The notes beneath the pieces are model-generated. The model was not told where the DNA came from. It did no database searches and saw only the letters and a program-made list of their open reading frames with translations. Below are positions 13,331-21,359 of a stretch of DNA of 32,460 nucleotides, in pieces (within the stretch, counting starts at the first letter, position 1; every line of letters starts with the position of its first letter). The DNA comes from Billgrantia kenyensis (GTDB lineage: Bacteria > Pseudomonadota > Gammaproteobacteria > Pseudomonadales > Halomonadaceae): positions 1 through 32,460 of the forward strand of contig NZ_JACEFT010000035.1 in the NCBI RefSeq assembly GCF_013697085.1, given 5' to 3'. Made by a program: the position numbers and the translations under genes.

Positions 13331-14005
13331 GTGAGCGACAGCGACAAGAGCGTGGTGAGCCGGTTGCGCAAGCTGATCGGTGAGGGCTTCTATCCGCCGG
13401 GTGAACGTATCGGCGAGGTGGCGGTGGCGGAGCAACTGGGGGTCTCGCGCACCCCGGTGCGCCTGGCCTTCCGCACCCTGGAGCAGGAGGGGCTGCTGCA
13501 GCGGGCCGGCAAGCGCGGCTTCATGGTGCGGGAGTTCACCGAGGCGGATGTGCTTTGCGCGGTGGAGGTGCGCGGGGTGCTGGAGGGGCTGGCGGCGCGC
13601 CGCCTGGCGGAGCAGGGGCTGAGCCCGGCGCTGGCCGAGGAGCTGACGGTTTGGATCCAAAAGGGGCGGGAACTGCTGGCCAAGGGTTATCTGGAGGAAC
13701 GCGACGTCGACGTCTGGAGCGAGCTCAATCGGCGCTTCCACGAGACCATCGTCGGCTCGGCCGGCAGCCCGGTGATCGGCGATGCCATCGCGCGCAACAA
13801 TCATCTGCCGTTTGCCGCCGCAGACTCCATCGTCATCGACAGCGAGGCGCTCGACCGCGAGTACCGCAAGCTGCAGCTGGCCCAGACCCAGCACGAGCTA
13901 GTGTTCCAGGCGCTGCGCCACGGCGAGGGTGCCCGCGCCGAAATGCTGATGCGCGAGCACGCCTTCATTGGCCTGCGCTACGGCGAGCTATGGGGGCTGG
14001 GGTAA
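13331..14005 (+). CDS. vanR: GntR-family (FCD subfamily) repressor of the vanillate operon
   Basis: A transcription factor of 224 aa. The N-terminal winged helix spans about residues 5-70 (IGEGFYPPGERIGEVAVAEQLGVSRTPVRLAFRTLEQEGLL). The C-terminal FCD ligand domain has the metal/effector residues of WSELNRRFHETI, TQHELVFQAL and REHAFIGL. The GTG start at 13331 has AAGGG about 10 nt upstream. The gene diverges from vanA, and TTGGATCCA operators lie between them, so it is called VanR, expected to repress until vanillate binds. A third perfect TTTGGATCCAAA lies inside its own coding sequence at 13650-13661. Confidence 0.85.
   Translation: MSDSDKSVVSRLRKLIGEGFYPPGERIGEVAVAEQLGVSRTPVRLAFRTLEQEGLLQRAGKRGFMVREFTEADVLCAVEVRGVLEGLAARRLAEQGLSPALAEELTVWIQKGRELLAKGYLEERDVDVWSELNRRFHETIVGSAGSPVIGDAIARNNHLPFAAADSIVIDSEALDREYRKLQLAQTQHELVFQALRHGEGARAEMLMREHAFIGLRYGELWGLG
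13650..13661. promoter_or_regulatory. Intragenic VanR operator within vanR (TTTGGATCCAAA)
   Basis: Identical over 12 bp to the palindrome in front of vanA. It covers codons for Val-Trp-Ile-Gln; GTT and CAA are unusual choices in this gene, which prefers GTG and CAG. It may act as a roadblock or a looping site about 420 bp from the promoter operators. Confidence 0.5.
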
Positions 14006-14029
14006 ATCGCCGGCTGGTTCGAGATGCCA

Positions 14030-14063
14030 AAAGTCCAATAAAAATTATCGATAGTCCTTATAA
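14030..14063 (+). promoter_or_regulatory. AraC-type direct repeats upstream of the second TRAP operon
   Basis: AAAGTCCAATAAA (from 14030) and ATAGTCCTTATAA (from 14051) are direct repeats 21 bp apart, two helical turns. The pobR-pobA region has AAAGTCGATAAAG and AAAGTCCAATTAT 22 bp apart. This points to control by the AraC-type regulator at 17143-18051. Confidence 0.5.
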
Positions 14064-14072
14064 ATAAGAAGA

Positions 14073-14091
14073 GAGGCGCTGTTTGCGCCTC
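14073..14091. other. Hairpin downstream of vanR
   Basis: GAGGCGC-TGTTT-GCGCCTC is a perfect 7-bp stem starting 68 nt after the vanR stop. There is no T-run on the plus strand. It may end vanR transcription or lie in the leader of the following TRAP operon. Confidence 0.45.
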
Positions 14092-14119
14092 AGAGGCAAC
14101 GAAAAATCCAAGCGGCATA

Positions 14120-14131
14120 GACTAATGTCGA
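14120..14131 (+). promoter_or_regulatory. GACTAATGTCGA motif upstream of the second TRAP operon
   Basis: Eleven of 12 bases match GACTAAAGTCGA found between pobR and pobA and upstream of the crotonase operon. A related TTAGTCGATAAG follows at 14160-14171. These lie 67-118 bp before the dctP start. Confidence 0.35.
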
Positions 14132-14237
14132 TTATCGGTAGGGGCAGCGGTGGGGTAGCTTAGTCGATAAGCCGAACGTGTGTTCGTGTTGCGAACAAAA
14201 CGCTGAAATCGACTACAACGACCCCTGGAGGCACCCC

Positions 14238-15272
14238 ATGAATCGTGTCCTGACCCGCTGTCTGCTGGCGGCTTCCATTGCCGGGCTCACTGCCGCTTCC
14301 GCGGCCCAGGCTTCCACCACCCTGCGCATGTCGCATTTCTGGCCGGACGGTTCCGGCATCAATCAGGAGATCTTCCAGGCCTGGGCCGATGCCGTGCAGG
14401 AAACTTCCGGGGGCGAGCTTACGATCGAGAACTATCCGTCCCAGACCTTGACCCGCGCCGACCAGGCCTACCAGGGTGCGGTCAACGGCATTTCCGACAT
14501 CGCCATTACCGCCCAGGGCTACACCGCGGGCCGCTTCCCGCTGTCGCAGATCGTCGAGCTGCCGGGGGTTTCCGATACCGCCAGCCAGGGCGCCTGCATC
14601 CTGCAGACCCTCTACGACGACGGCCATATCGCCAGCGAGTACGACGACACCAAGGTGCTGTTCATGTTCACCACGGGGCCGGGTTACCTGCACACCGTGG
14701 ACAACGACATCCAGTCCCCTGCCGACCTTTCCGGCCTGCGTATCCGCCGCCCCACCGCCGTGGCCGGCGAGATGCTTGAGCAGCTTGGCGCCCAGCCGGT
14801 CGGCATGCCGGCGCCGGACATCTATACCTCGCTGCAGCGCGGCGTGATCGACGGCCTGAGCTTCCCCTGGGAGGGCATGAAGGTCTTCCGCCTCAACGAG
14901 TTGGCCAACTACCACACCCAGGTGCCGTTCTACTCGCTGATCTTCGTCGCCACCATGAACCAGCGTAGCTTCGACAGCCTGAGCGACGAGCAGCAGGCGG
15001 CCATCGAGGCCAACATGGGCATGCAGTGGAGCGAAGTGGCCGGCGGCGTGTTCGATGGTCTGGACGAGGCGGGCAAGCAGGAAGCCGAGGAAGCCGGGCA
15101 CACCATCCGCGTGATCGACAATCCGCTCGAGCACGACGACTGGGCCGGTCCGCTTCAGGCGGGTATCGAGAACTACCTGAGCGAGCTCGAAGGCCGCGGC
15201 CTGGACAATGCTCGTGAGGTCTACGAAGCCGCCATGGCGGCGCGCGAGGCCTGCTCGGTCGAGCAGAGCTGA
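14238..15272 (+). CDS. dctP: TRAP transporter substrate-binding protein, DctP family (locus 2)
   Basis: A periplasmic binding protein of 344 aa with signal peptide CLLAASIAGLTAASAAQA. It is a close paralogue of the orphan DctP in the van operon (same length, long shared blocks such as GRFPLSQIVELPGVS and FRLNELANYHT). The Arg pair in GLRIRRPTAV is the expected carboxylate-binding site. The ATG at 14238 has TGGAGG 5 nt upstream. It heads a dctPQM operon lying between van and pob genes. AraC-type repeats in its leader match those of pobA, so 4-hydroxybenzoate or a related aromatic acid is the likely ligand (inference). Confidence 0.9.
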   Translation: MNRVLTRCLLAASIAGLTAASAAQASTTLRMSHFWPDGSGINQEIFQAWADAVQETSGGELTIENYPSQTLTRADQAYQGAVNGISDIAITAQGYTAGRFPLSQIVELPGVSDTASQGACILQTLYDDGHIASEYDDTKVLFMFTTGPGYLHTVDNDIQSPADLSGLRIRRPTAVAGEMLEQLGAQPVGMPAPDIYTSLQRGVIDGLSFPWEGMKVFRLNELANYHTQVPFYSLIFVATMNQRSFDSLSDEQQAAIEANMGMQWSEVAGGVFDGLDEAGKQEAEEAGHTIRVIDNPLEHDDWAGPLQAGIENYLSELEGRGLDNAREVYEAAMAAREACSVEQS

Positions 15273-15286
15273 GCCGGGAGCCTGTG

Positions 15287-15811
15287 ATGCAATTCTTGTT
15301 GTTCGCAAGTCGACAACTGGCACGCCTCTGTCTGCTGGTGGCGGGGCTGGCACTGCTCGCACTCATGAGCGTGACCATCCTCGACGTGCTGCTGCGCATG
15401 GTGTTTCGCCTCTCCGGTGGGGCGCTCAACTGGAGCGTGACCGGTAGCGTGGAGCTGGTGCGTTACCTGCTGATGTTCTCTCTGCTAGCGGCCATGGCCG
15501 CCAGCGTGGAGCGCAGCCAGGTGGTGGTAGAGGCCTTCTCCCACGGCCTCTCTCCGCTGATCAAGGAACGCCTGGGTGGCCTCTTCCTGTTTGGCTTCGT
15601 GGTGCTGGGAGCGGTGATGGCAGTTGGCCTGTGGCAGGAGGCTGGCATTGCCGCTCAGCGCGGCCAGGTGACCCAGGACCTGAGGATTCCCATGGGACCG
15701 ATCTACCAGTTCGGCGCCGTGCTGTGTGCGCTGCTGGCGCTGCGCAGCCTGTTGCATGGCGTCTTGGGTGCCTTCTTCGCCACCGAAGGGGGAGGTGTCC
15801 ATCATGAGTAG
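15287..15811 (+). CDS. dctQ: TRAP transporter small permease subunit, DctQ family (locus 2)
   Basis: An inner-membrane DctQ subunit of 174 aa with four hydrophobic helices; the region around LMSVTILDVLLRMVFR is typical. The ATG at 15287 is preferred over the adjacent GTG at 15284 because GGGAG lies 6 nt before it. It begins 14 nt after dctP and its end overlaps the start of dctM by 8 nt, so the three genes form one operon. Confidence 0.87.
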   Translation: MQFLLFASRQLARLCLLVAGLALLALMSVTILDVLLRMVFRLSGGALNWSVTGSVELVRYLLMFSLLAAMAASVERSQVVVEAFSHGLSPLIKERLGGLFLFGFVVLGAVMAVGLWQEAGIAAQRGQVTQDLRIPMGPIYQFGAVLCALLALRSLLHGVLGAFFATEGGGVHHE

Positions 15812-17090
15812 CGAGATGATCGGTGGCATCGGCCTGATTGGCCTGCTGGTATTGCTGATTCTGCGGGTGCCGGTGGCGCTGGCGATGCTGATCGTCGGCG
15901 TGGTGGGGTTCGCCCAGGTGATCTCCTGGGGCGCGGCACTCTCCATGGTCAAGTCGGTGCCGGTGGACGTGCTCTCCAGCTACAGCTTCAGTGCCATCCC
16001 CATGTTCATCTTCATGGGGGTGCTGGCCGCCCACTCCGGCATGGCGGGCATGCTGTTCAATTCGACGCGCACCATCTGCGGCGGCTGGAAGGGCGGGATG
16101 GCGATTGCCACGGTGGGCTCCTGCGGGGTCTTCTCGGCCATCTCCGGCTCGTCGCTGGCCACCGCCAGCACCATGACCCGGGTGGCTCTTCCCGAGATGG
16201 AGAAGCACGGCTACAAGCGCTCGCTGGCCACCGGCACGCTGGCCGCCGGCGGCACCCTGGGCATCATGATCCCGCCCAGCATCGCGCTGCTGATCTATGC
16301 CGTGATCACCGAGCAGTCCGTCGGCGACATGTTCGCCGCGGGGATCATCCCGGGCCTGATGGGGCTGGTGTTCTACGCCCTGACGGTCAGCGTGGTGATG
16401 CGCCTCTGGCCCGACATGGCGGTACCCGGTGAGCGGACCTCGCTGAGCGAGAAGCTGCGCTCGATCTCCGGCCTGCTGCCGTTCTTCGCCGTGTTCGTGA
16501 TCATCATTGCCGGCATCTACCAAGGCATGTTCACGCCCACCGAGGGAGCCAGCGTGGGTGCCTTTGCCACCCTGCTCTATGCCTTCTACAAGGGCATGCG
16601 CCTGGCCGGGCTGTGGCAGAGTGTGCGGGAGACCCTGGCGCTCTCGGCGGTGGTGTTCTTCATGCTGGTGGGGGCCGAGACGCTGGGCTACTTCATCTCG
16701 GTATCGCGGATCTCCTTTACCATCAGTACCTTCCTCGGCGGGTTGGACGTGCCGACCATCGTCATTCTGCTGCTGATCCTGCTGCTCTACTTCGTGCTCG
16801 GCATGTTCATGGACTCCATCGCCATGCTGGTAATCACGGTGCCGGTGGTGTTCCCGATCATCACCATGCTCGGCATCGATCCGGTGTGGTTCGGCATTCT
16901 CACCGTGCTGACGGTGGAGCTGGGGCTGGTAACGCCACCGGTGGGCATGAACGTGTTCGTGATCAAGGCGATGGCGCCCCATGTGGGGCTGGGTGAGATC
17001 TACCGCGGCGTGACGCCCTTCATCGTCGCCGACCTCCTGCGTCTGGCGCTGTTGATCGCCTTCCCGGTGCTGTCGCTATGGATGCTCTAG
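15804..17090 (+). CDS. dctM: TRAP transporter large permease subunit, DctM family (locus 2)
   Basis: The large permease subunit, 428 aa, built of about twelve hydrophobic helices. Family blocks are LILRVPVALAM, SGSSLATASTMTRVALPEM, GTLGIMIPPSIALLIY and ELGLVTPPVGMNVFVIKAM. The ATG at 15804 has GGGGGAGG about 9 nt upstream and overlaps dctQ. A classical terminator follows. With two closely similar binding proteins in the neighbourhood and only one matching permease, it may serve both. Confidence 0.92.
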   Translation: MSSEMIGGIGLIGLLVLLILRVPVALAMLIVGVVGFAQVISWGAALSMVKSVPVDVLSSYSFSAIPMFIFMGVLAAHSGMAGMLFNSTRTICGGWKGGMAIATVGSCGVFSAISGSSLATASTMTRVALPEMEKHGYKRSLATGTLAAGGTLGIMIPPSIALLIYAVITEQSVGDMFAAGIIPGLMGLVFYALTVSVVMRLWPDMAVPGERTSLSEKLRSISGLLPFFAVFVIIIAGIYQGMFTPTEGASVGAFATLLYAFYKGMRLAGLWQSVRETLALSAVVFFMLVGAETLGYFISVSRISFTISTFLGGLDVPTIVILLLILLLYFVLGMFMDSIAMLVITVPVVFPIITMLGIDPVWFGILTVLTVELGLVTPPVGMNVFVIKAMAPHVGLGEIYRGVTPFIVADLLRLALLIAFPVLSLWML

Positions 17091-17110
17091 CCTCGCCTCT
17101 CTGATCTCTT

Positions 17111-17144
17111 GCCCCGGTTCAGCCTGGCTGACCGGGGCTTTTTT
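17111..17144 (+). terminator. Rho-independent terminator of the second TRAP operon
   Basis: GCCCCGGT pairs with ACCGGGGC around an inner CAGCC/GGCTG stem and is followed by six T. It lies 20 nt after the dctM stop and just beyond the 3' end of the convergent pobR gene. Confidence 0.9.
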
Positions 17145-18051
17145 ATTCAGGTGAGGCTTCGGTGTGCTGGCGCAGGCGGAAGTCCCGCGGCGAGAGCCCG
17201 GTATTGCGCTTGAAGAAGCGGGTGAAGTAGGCCGGTTCGGAGAAGCCGAGGCTGTCGGCGATCTGGCTGATGGTCATGTTGGTGTAGGTGAGCTGACGCT
17301 TGGCCTCCAGCAGCAGGCGCTCGTGGAGCAGCTGCAGCGCACTGCGATTCGCCAGGCGGCGGCACAAGGCGTTGAGGTGAGCGCTGCTCATGCCGAGCCA
17401 CTCGGCAAACTGCTCGACGCTGGGCTGATGACGGTACTGCGCCTCGATCAGTGTCTGGTACTGGGCGAGGTGCTCATGGCCCCGGTCGCGGCTCCGCGGC
17501 TCCGCGGTGGCGGGGCCATGTGGCTCGGCCAGGCGAGCGAGCTCCACGCACAACGCCTGTACCAGGGCACCGAGCATGCGGTCGCGGCCCGGTGCGGGCC
17601 GGCGGTACTCGGCATCGATCTGCGCTACCAGCGTGGCCAGGCGGTCTGCCTGAGCCGTCGGTTCCAGCGGGAAATAGTTGGCCTGGCGGAGTGCCTTGGC
17701 CTGCTCCTCGAGCTGCTGGCCGAGCTGTTCGGCCAGCGGCTGGGCCAGGGTGACGATATGGCCTTCGATATCCTGTGAGAAGCGAAAGCCGTGAATGCTC
17801 ATGGCCGGCACCACGATGGCCAGCGGCCCCTGCAGGGCGTGCTGGGTGCCCTCCAGCTCCAGCTCGACCCGACCGCTGGCGATGTGCAGCACGTGCACCA
17901 GATCGGCATGCCGGTGGGGGCGGATGTGCCAATCGTGCAGCCGGCTGCGCTCGGGGATCGATTCGCAGTGCAGCAGGTCGGGCGTCGGCCAGGGGTGGGT
18001 TTCGCCGTAGAGCTTGAATACGGGCACCGAGGCCTGGGGTGAGTTCGACAT
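17143..18051 (-). CDS. pobR: AraC-family regulator of 4-hydroxybenzoate metabolism
   Basis: A transcription factor of 302 aa with an N-terminal cupin sensing domain (DWHIRPHRHADLVHVLHIASG at about 40-60) and a C-terminal AraC/XylS double helix-turn-helix (about 200-295; AEWLGMSSAHLNALCRRL, then SQIADSLGFSEPAYFTRFFKRNTGLSPRDFR). It diverges from pobA with 139 bp between, the usual arrangement for the AraC-type PobR/PobC activators of Pseudomonas. Direct repeats in that gap are its likely binding site. It probably activates pobA on 4-hydroxybenzoate and perhaps the TRAP operon ending beside it. Confidence 0.85.
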   Translation of the reverse strand: MSNSPQASVPVFKLYGETHPWPTPDLLHCESIPERSRLHDWHIRPHRHADLVHVLHIASGRVELELEGTQHALQGPLAIVVPAMSIHGFRFSQDIEGHIVTLAQPLAEQLGQQLEEQAKALRQANYFPLEPTAQADRLATLVAQIDAEYRRPAPGRDRMLGALVQALCVELARLAEPHGPATAEPRSRDRGHEHLAQYQTLIEAQYRHQPSVEQFAEWLGMSSAHLNALCRRLANRSALQLLHERLLLEAKRQLTYTNMTISQIADSLGFSEPAYFTRFFKRNTGLSPRDFRLRQHTEASPE

Positions 18052-18064
18052 GGGATTACCTGCA

Positions 18065-18104
18065 CGACTAAAGTCGATAAAGAATGTGCGAAAAGTCCAA
18101 TTAT
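18065..18104. promoter_or_regulatory. PobR binding region: direct repeats between pobR and pobA
   Basis: AAAGTCGATAAAG (18070-18082) and AAAGTCCAATTAT (18092-18104) lie 22 bp apart in the same orientation, the geometry expected for one AraC-family dimer. The first copy is embedded in GACTAAAGTCGA. A GATAAAGA...TCTTTATC inverted pair also spans the region. Confidence 0.55.
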
Positions 18105-18190
18105 TGATCTTTATCTTGCCTTAATAGCCGCGCCATTTCATTGAAAAATGCAACTCATGTGTCGCCCCTGACAATAACGAGGCTTTTTTC

Positions 18191-19375
18191 ATGAAGACCC
18201 AGGTAGCCATCATCGGTGCCGGCCCCTCCGGGCTGCTGCTCGGCCAGCTGCTGAGCCGCCAAGGCATCGACAACGTGATCCTCGAACGCAAGAGCGGCGA
18301 GTATGTGCTCAGCCGCATTCGCGCCGGCGTGCTGGAGCAGGGCATGGTCGACCTGCTGCGCGAAGCGGACGTCGATGCACGCATGAACGCGGAGGGCCTG
18401 CCTCACGACGGCGTCGAGCTGGCCTTTGACAACCGCCGCGTACGCATCGATCTTGCCGGGCTGACCGGCGGCAAGACGGTGATGGTCTACGGCCAGACGG
18501 AAGTGACCTGCGACCTGATGGAAGCCCGCGAGGCCAGCGGCGGCACGACGATCTATGAGGCCGATAACGTGCAGCCGCACGACCTCGAAAGCGATGCTCC
18601 CTACGTCACCTTCGAGAAGAACGGCGAGACCGTACGTCTCGACTGCGACTACGTGGCCGGCTGCGACGGCTTCCACGGCGTGTCGCGTCAGTCGATTCCC
18701 AAGGATCGCATCAAGGAGTTCGAGAAGATCTACCCGTTCGGCTGGCTGGGCCTGCTGGCCGATACGCCACCGGTCTCCGACGAGCTGATCTACGCCCGCC
18801 ACGAGCGCGGCTTCGCCCTGTGCAGCATGCGCTCGCCGACCCGCAGCCGCTACTACGTGCAGGTGCCCCTCGACGAGAAGGTCGAGGACTGGTCCGACGA
18901 GCGCTTCTGGGAGGAGCTCAAGCGGCGCTTGCCCGAGGAGGTGGCAGCCAAGCTGGTTACCGGGCCTGCGTTGGAGAAGAGCATCGCACCGCTGCGCAGC
19001 TTCGTGGTCGAGCCCATGCAGTACGGCAGGCTGTTCCTGGTGGGTGACGCCGCCCACATCGTGCCCCCCACAGGCGCCAAGGGGCTCAATCTCGCCGCCA
19101 GCGACGTCAACACGCTCTACCGGCTGATGGTGAAGGTGTACCAGGAGGGCCGCACCGACCTGATCCCCAACTATTCGCAGACCTGCCTGAAGCGTATCTG
19201 GAAGGCCGAGCGTTTCTCCTGGTGGATGACCTCGCTGCTGCACAAGTTCTCCGACGAGGAGGACTTCGAGACCCGCATGCAGCAGGCCGAACTGGACTAC
19301 CTCACGTCTTCGGAGGCCGGCCTCAAGACCATCGCCGAGAACTACGTCGGGCTGCCCTACGAGTCGCTCGAATAG
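18191..19375 (+). CDS. pobA: 4-hydroxybenzoate 3-monooxygenase
   Basis: A flavoprotein hydroxylase of 394 aa that converts 4-hydroxybenzoate to protocatechuate with NADPH and O2. It has the FAD-binding GAGPSG at residues 9-14, the family signature RIRAGVLEQG, the second nucleotide motif around CDYVAGCDGFHGVSR, and GDAAHIVPPTGAKGLNLA starting at 285. Length matches Pseudomonas PobA (394). GAGG lies about 8 nt before the ATG. It is monocistronic and divergent from pobR. Its product is the same as that of VanAB; no protocatechuate ring-cleavage genes are in the window. Confidence 0.96.
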   Translation: MKTQVAIIGAGPSGLLLGQLLSRQGIDNVILERKSGEYVLSRIRAGVLEQGMVDLLREADVDARMNAEGLPHDGVELAFDNRRVRIDLAGLTGGKTVMVYGQTEVTCDLMEAREASGGTTIYEADNVQPHDLESDAPYVTFEKNGETVRLDCDYVAGCDGFHGVSRQSIPKDRIKEFEKIYPFGWLGLLADTPPVSDELIYARHERGFALCSMRSPTRSRYYVQVPLDEKVEDWSDERFWEELKRRLPEEVAAKLVTGPALEKSIAPLRSFVVEPMQYGRLFLVGDAAHIVPPTGAKGLNLAASDVNTLYRLMVKVYQEGRTDLIPNYSQTCLKRIWKAERFSWWMTSLLHKFSDEEDFETRMQQAELDYLTSSEAGLKTIAENYVGLPYESLE

Positions 19376-19530
19376 CGCCTCTTTCGTGCCAGGCTCCAAG
19401 AGCTTCATCCGAGGCAGCCTGATCGGCATTGGGCGCTGAACTTGGGGCTTTGCCTATTACCGCTCGTCCCGATGGACTACTTTTCGAATAGCGCCAAGAA
19501 ACGGCGTAACCGAACCACGAGGGGGGAGCG

Positions 19531-19905
19531 ATGGAGCCGAGGGCGTACAAAGCGATAGATATCAACCAGAAGCTCAGCCTTGTCGATGAGCAGTGGTCGC
19601 CAAGAGTCGTGGCAGAGATGAACGACTACCAGTTCAAGGTCGTGAAGCTCGAGGGAGAGTTCGTCTGGCACGACCACCCTGACACCGACGAAACCTTTAT
19701 CGTCATCAAGGGCAATTTGCGCATCGACTTTCGCGACGGTGCGGTGCATCTGGCGGCGGGTCAGATGTTCGTCGTTCCCAAGGGAGTGGAGCATAAGCCA
19801 TATGCCGAGGAGGAAGTGGAAGTGATGCTGATCGAGCCGCGCGGGGTTCTCAATACCGGTAATGCGGGAGGCGAGCGCACTGCCTTGAACGACGTCTGGG
19901 TTTGA
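19531..19905 (+). CDS. Small cupin-domain protein
   Basis: A single-domain cupin of 124 aa. Metal ligands are His47, His49 and Glu54 (WHDHPDTDETF) and His88 (PKGVEHKPY), as in typical mononuclear cupins. GGGGGAG precedes the ATG. Small cupins of this kind are often annotated as mannose-6-phosphate isomerase-like, but nothing here fixes a substrate. The flavoprotein gene begins 53 nt later (or overlaps, if a TTG at 19902 is used), so the two are probably cotranscribed. Codon choice is visibly more mixed than in pobA. The 155-bp gap before it shows no clear promoter. Confidence 0.8.
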   Translation: MEPRAYKAIDINQKLSLVDEQWSPRVVAEMNDYQFKVVKLEGEFVWHDHPDTDETFIVIKGNLRIDFRDGAVHLAAGQMFVVPKGVEHKPYAEEEVEVMLIEPRGVLNTGNAGGERTALNDVWV

Positions 19906-19958
19906 CTGACCAGCCGGGCGCCGAAAAGGGCGGCAAACGGGTAATCAAGGATAGGGAC

Positions 19959-21269
19959 ATGGGGCTTGAGTGCGATGGAGTCACCGCAGACGTCATCGTG
20001 GTAGGAGCGGGATTGGCTGGGCTTTCCGCCGCACGTGAGCTGGAAGCCGCGGGGCTGAGCTGCCAGGTGCTGGAGGCACAGGAAACTCCCGGTGGGCGAG
20101 TCCGTTCGTCAGTGGGAGAGAATGGCCGCCCGATGGAAGACGGGGCTCAGTTCCTGAACCGGGACATGTCGGCCCTCGTCGAGCTGGTACATGAGGCCGG
20201 ACTGGAGCTGGTGGCGGGCGGAGCGGAAGGGGAGACGGCAGGGCTCGGTTCACGGGGCTTTTTCGAGGCAGATACCTGGCTGAACGAACTGAGTGACGCC
20301 TGGCCCGGCCTGGTCTCGTCGGCGGGTTTACGCAGCGGCCGCCCGGATCGAACCGTCACGGAGCTGATCCGCAAGGTCACGGGTGACCCCAACGGGCTCG
20401 CTCTCATGCAGAGCTCGCTTTGCGAACTGCTGTGCCATGCACCCAGCGAACTCAGCGCCCAGGCGGTACTGGAAATTTTCGCAAGATACGATTCGCAGCG
20501 AGAGGACGGTGAGTACCAGGTAGCAGGTTCGCTCGACACCCTCGTTGCCTGTCTTGCCGAAGGCCTTTCTCGCGCTCCTCGTTACGATACGGCCGTGACG
20601 AGAGTGGCAGAAGACGAAAAAGGTGGCTTCGGTGTCATCACCCCAGGAGGCGTCCATCGTGCTGCTGGCGTCATCCTGGCGGTGCCGCCGCTGGCCGCTC
20701 GTGAAATCGAACTGCCCCAGCCGTTGGCCGATGAGCTCCGCCCCGCCCTGGAGAGTTTCGTCCCCGGTGCCATGGTCAAGACCACTCTCGTGTATCGCCG
20801 TGCTTTCTGGCGTCAGCCATCCGGTTGGGGTAGACAAGCGCCGCTCAGCGAAATCGTTTGCCTCGAGCCAGTGGGCACGACGCTGATGGATACCACCAAG
20901 CCAGGGGAGGAGTCGGCGCGCTTGACCCTCTTCACCGGCGGGCAGCGTGCGCGCGATCTGGCACTGGCAGGGCGGGCCGAGCGGCGTGCATATGCGATAG
21001 AGATGCTCGCCGGGATTTTCGGTGGGGATGAGGCAGGCCAACCCCTCGATTTCGCCGATGCCGTCTGGGTGCAGCATCCCTGGTGTGGCGGCGGATACAA
21101 CGCGCATGTTCGCTTCGGAGGACTGCCGGATGCTGTCGAACGGCTGCGCCAGGTAGAAGGAGAGCTGCAGTTCGCCTGCTCGGAGATCGCCGAGCGGTTT
21201 CCAGGCTACATGGAGGGGGCGTTGGGTGCCGGCAAGAGCGCTGCAGCTCGCTTGATCCGAGCCCTGTGA
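19959..21269 (+). CDS. FAD-dependent amine-oxidase-like flavoprotein
   Basis: A protein of 436 aa of the amine oxidase/protoporphyrinogen oxidase/desaturase superfamily. The N-terminal dinucleotide motif is DVIVVGAGLAGLSAARELE followed by the GGR motif (TPGGRVRS). The C-terminal FAD segment is degenerate around LGAGKSAAARLI, where FAD amine oxidases usually show a GxxxA helix after GA. The ATG at 19959 is preferred because AAGGA lies 6 nt upstream; an upstream TTG at 19902 would add 19 polar residues. Its substrate is unknown. In one 27-codon stretch (20460-20540) eleven codons end in A or T and AGA is used, unlike the flanking catabolic genes, which suggests recent acquisition. Confidence 0.82.
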   Translation: MGLECDGVTADVIVVGAGLAGLSAARELEAAGLSCQVLEAQETPGGRVRSSVGENGRPMEDGAQFLNRDMSALVELVHEAGLELVAGGAEGETAGLGSRGFFEADTWLNELSDAWPGLVSSAGLRSGRPDRTVTELIRKVTGDPNGLALMQSSLCELLCHAPSELSAQAVLEIFARYDSQREDGEYQVAGSLDTLVACLAEGLSRAPRYDTAVTRVAEDEKGGFGVITPGGVHRAAGVILAVPPLAAREIELPQPLADELRPALESFVPGAMVKTTLVYRRAFWRQPSGWGRQAPLSEIVCLEPVGTTLMDTTKPGEESARLTLFTGGQRARDLALAGRAERRAYAIEMLAGIFGGDEAGQPLDFADAVWVQHPWCGGGYNAHVRFGGLPDAVERLRQVEGELQFACSEIAERFPGYMEGALGAGKSAAARLIRAL

Positions 21270-21359
21270 AACGGGAGCCCGGTGAGGCTCGAAAACTTAG
21301 CTTACTTATTAATTTTTCCTTATGCTGTGATCAACGCGCATCCTCAAGGAGACGGGATC

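Noticed and set aside
18065..18115. A LysR-type operator between pobR and pobA
   Set aside because: The repeats are direct, 22 bp apart, and the adjacent regulator is AraC-type, so AraC geometry fits better.
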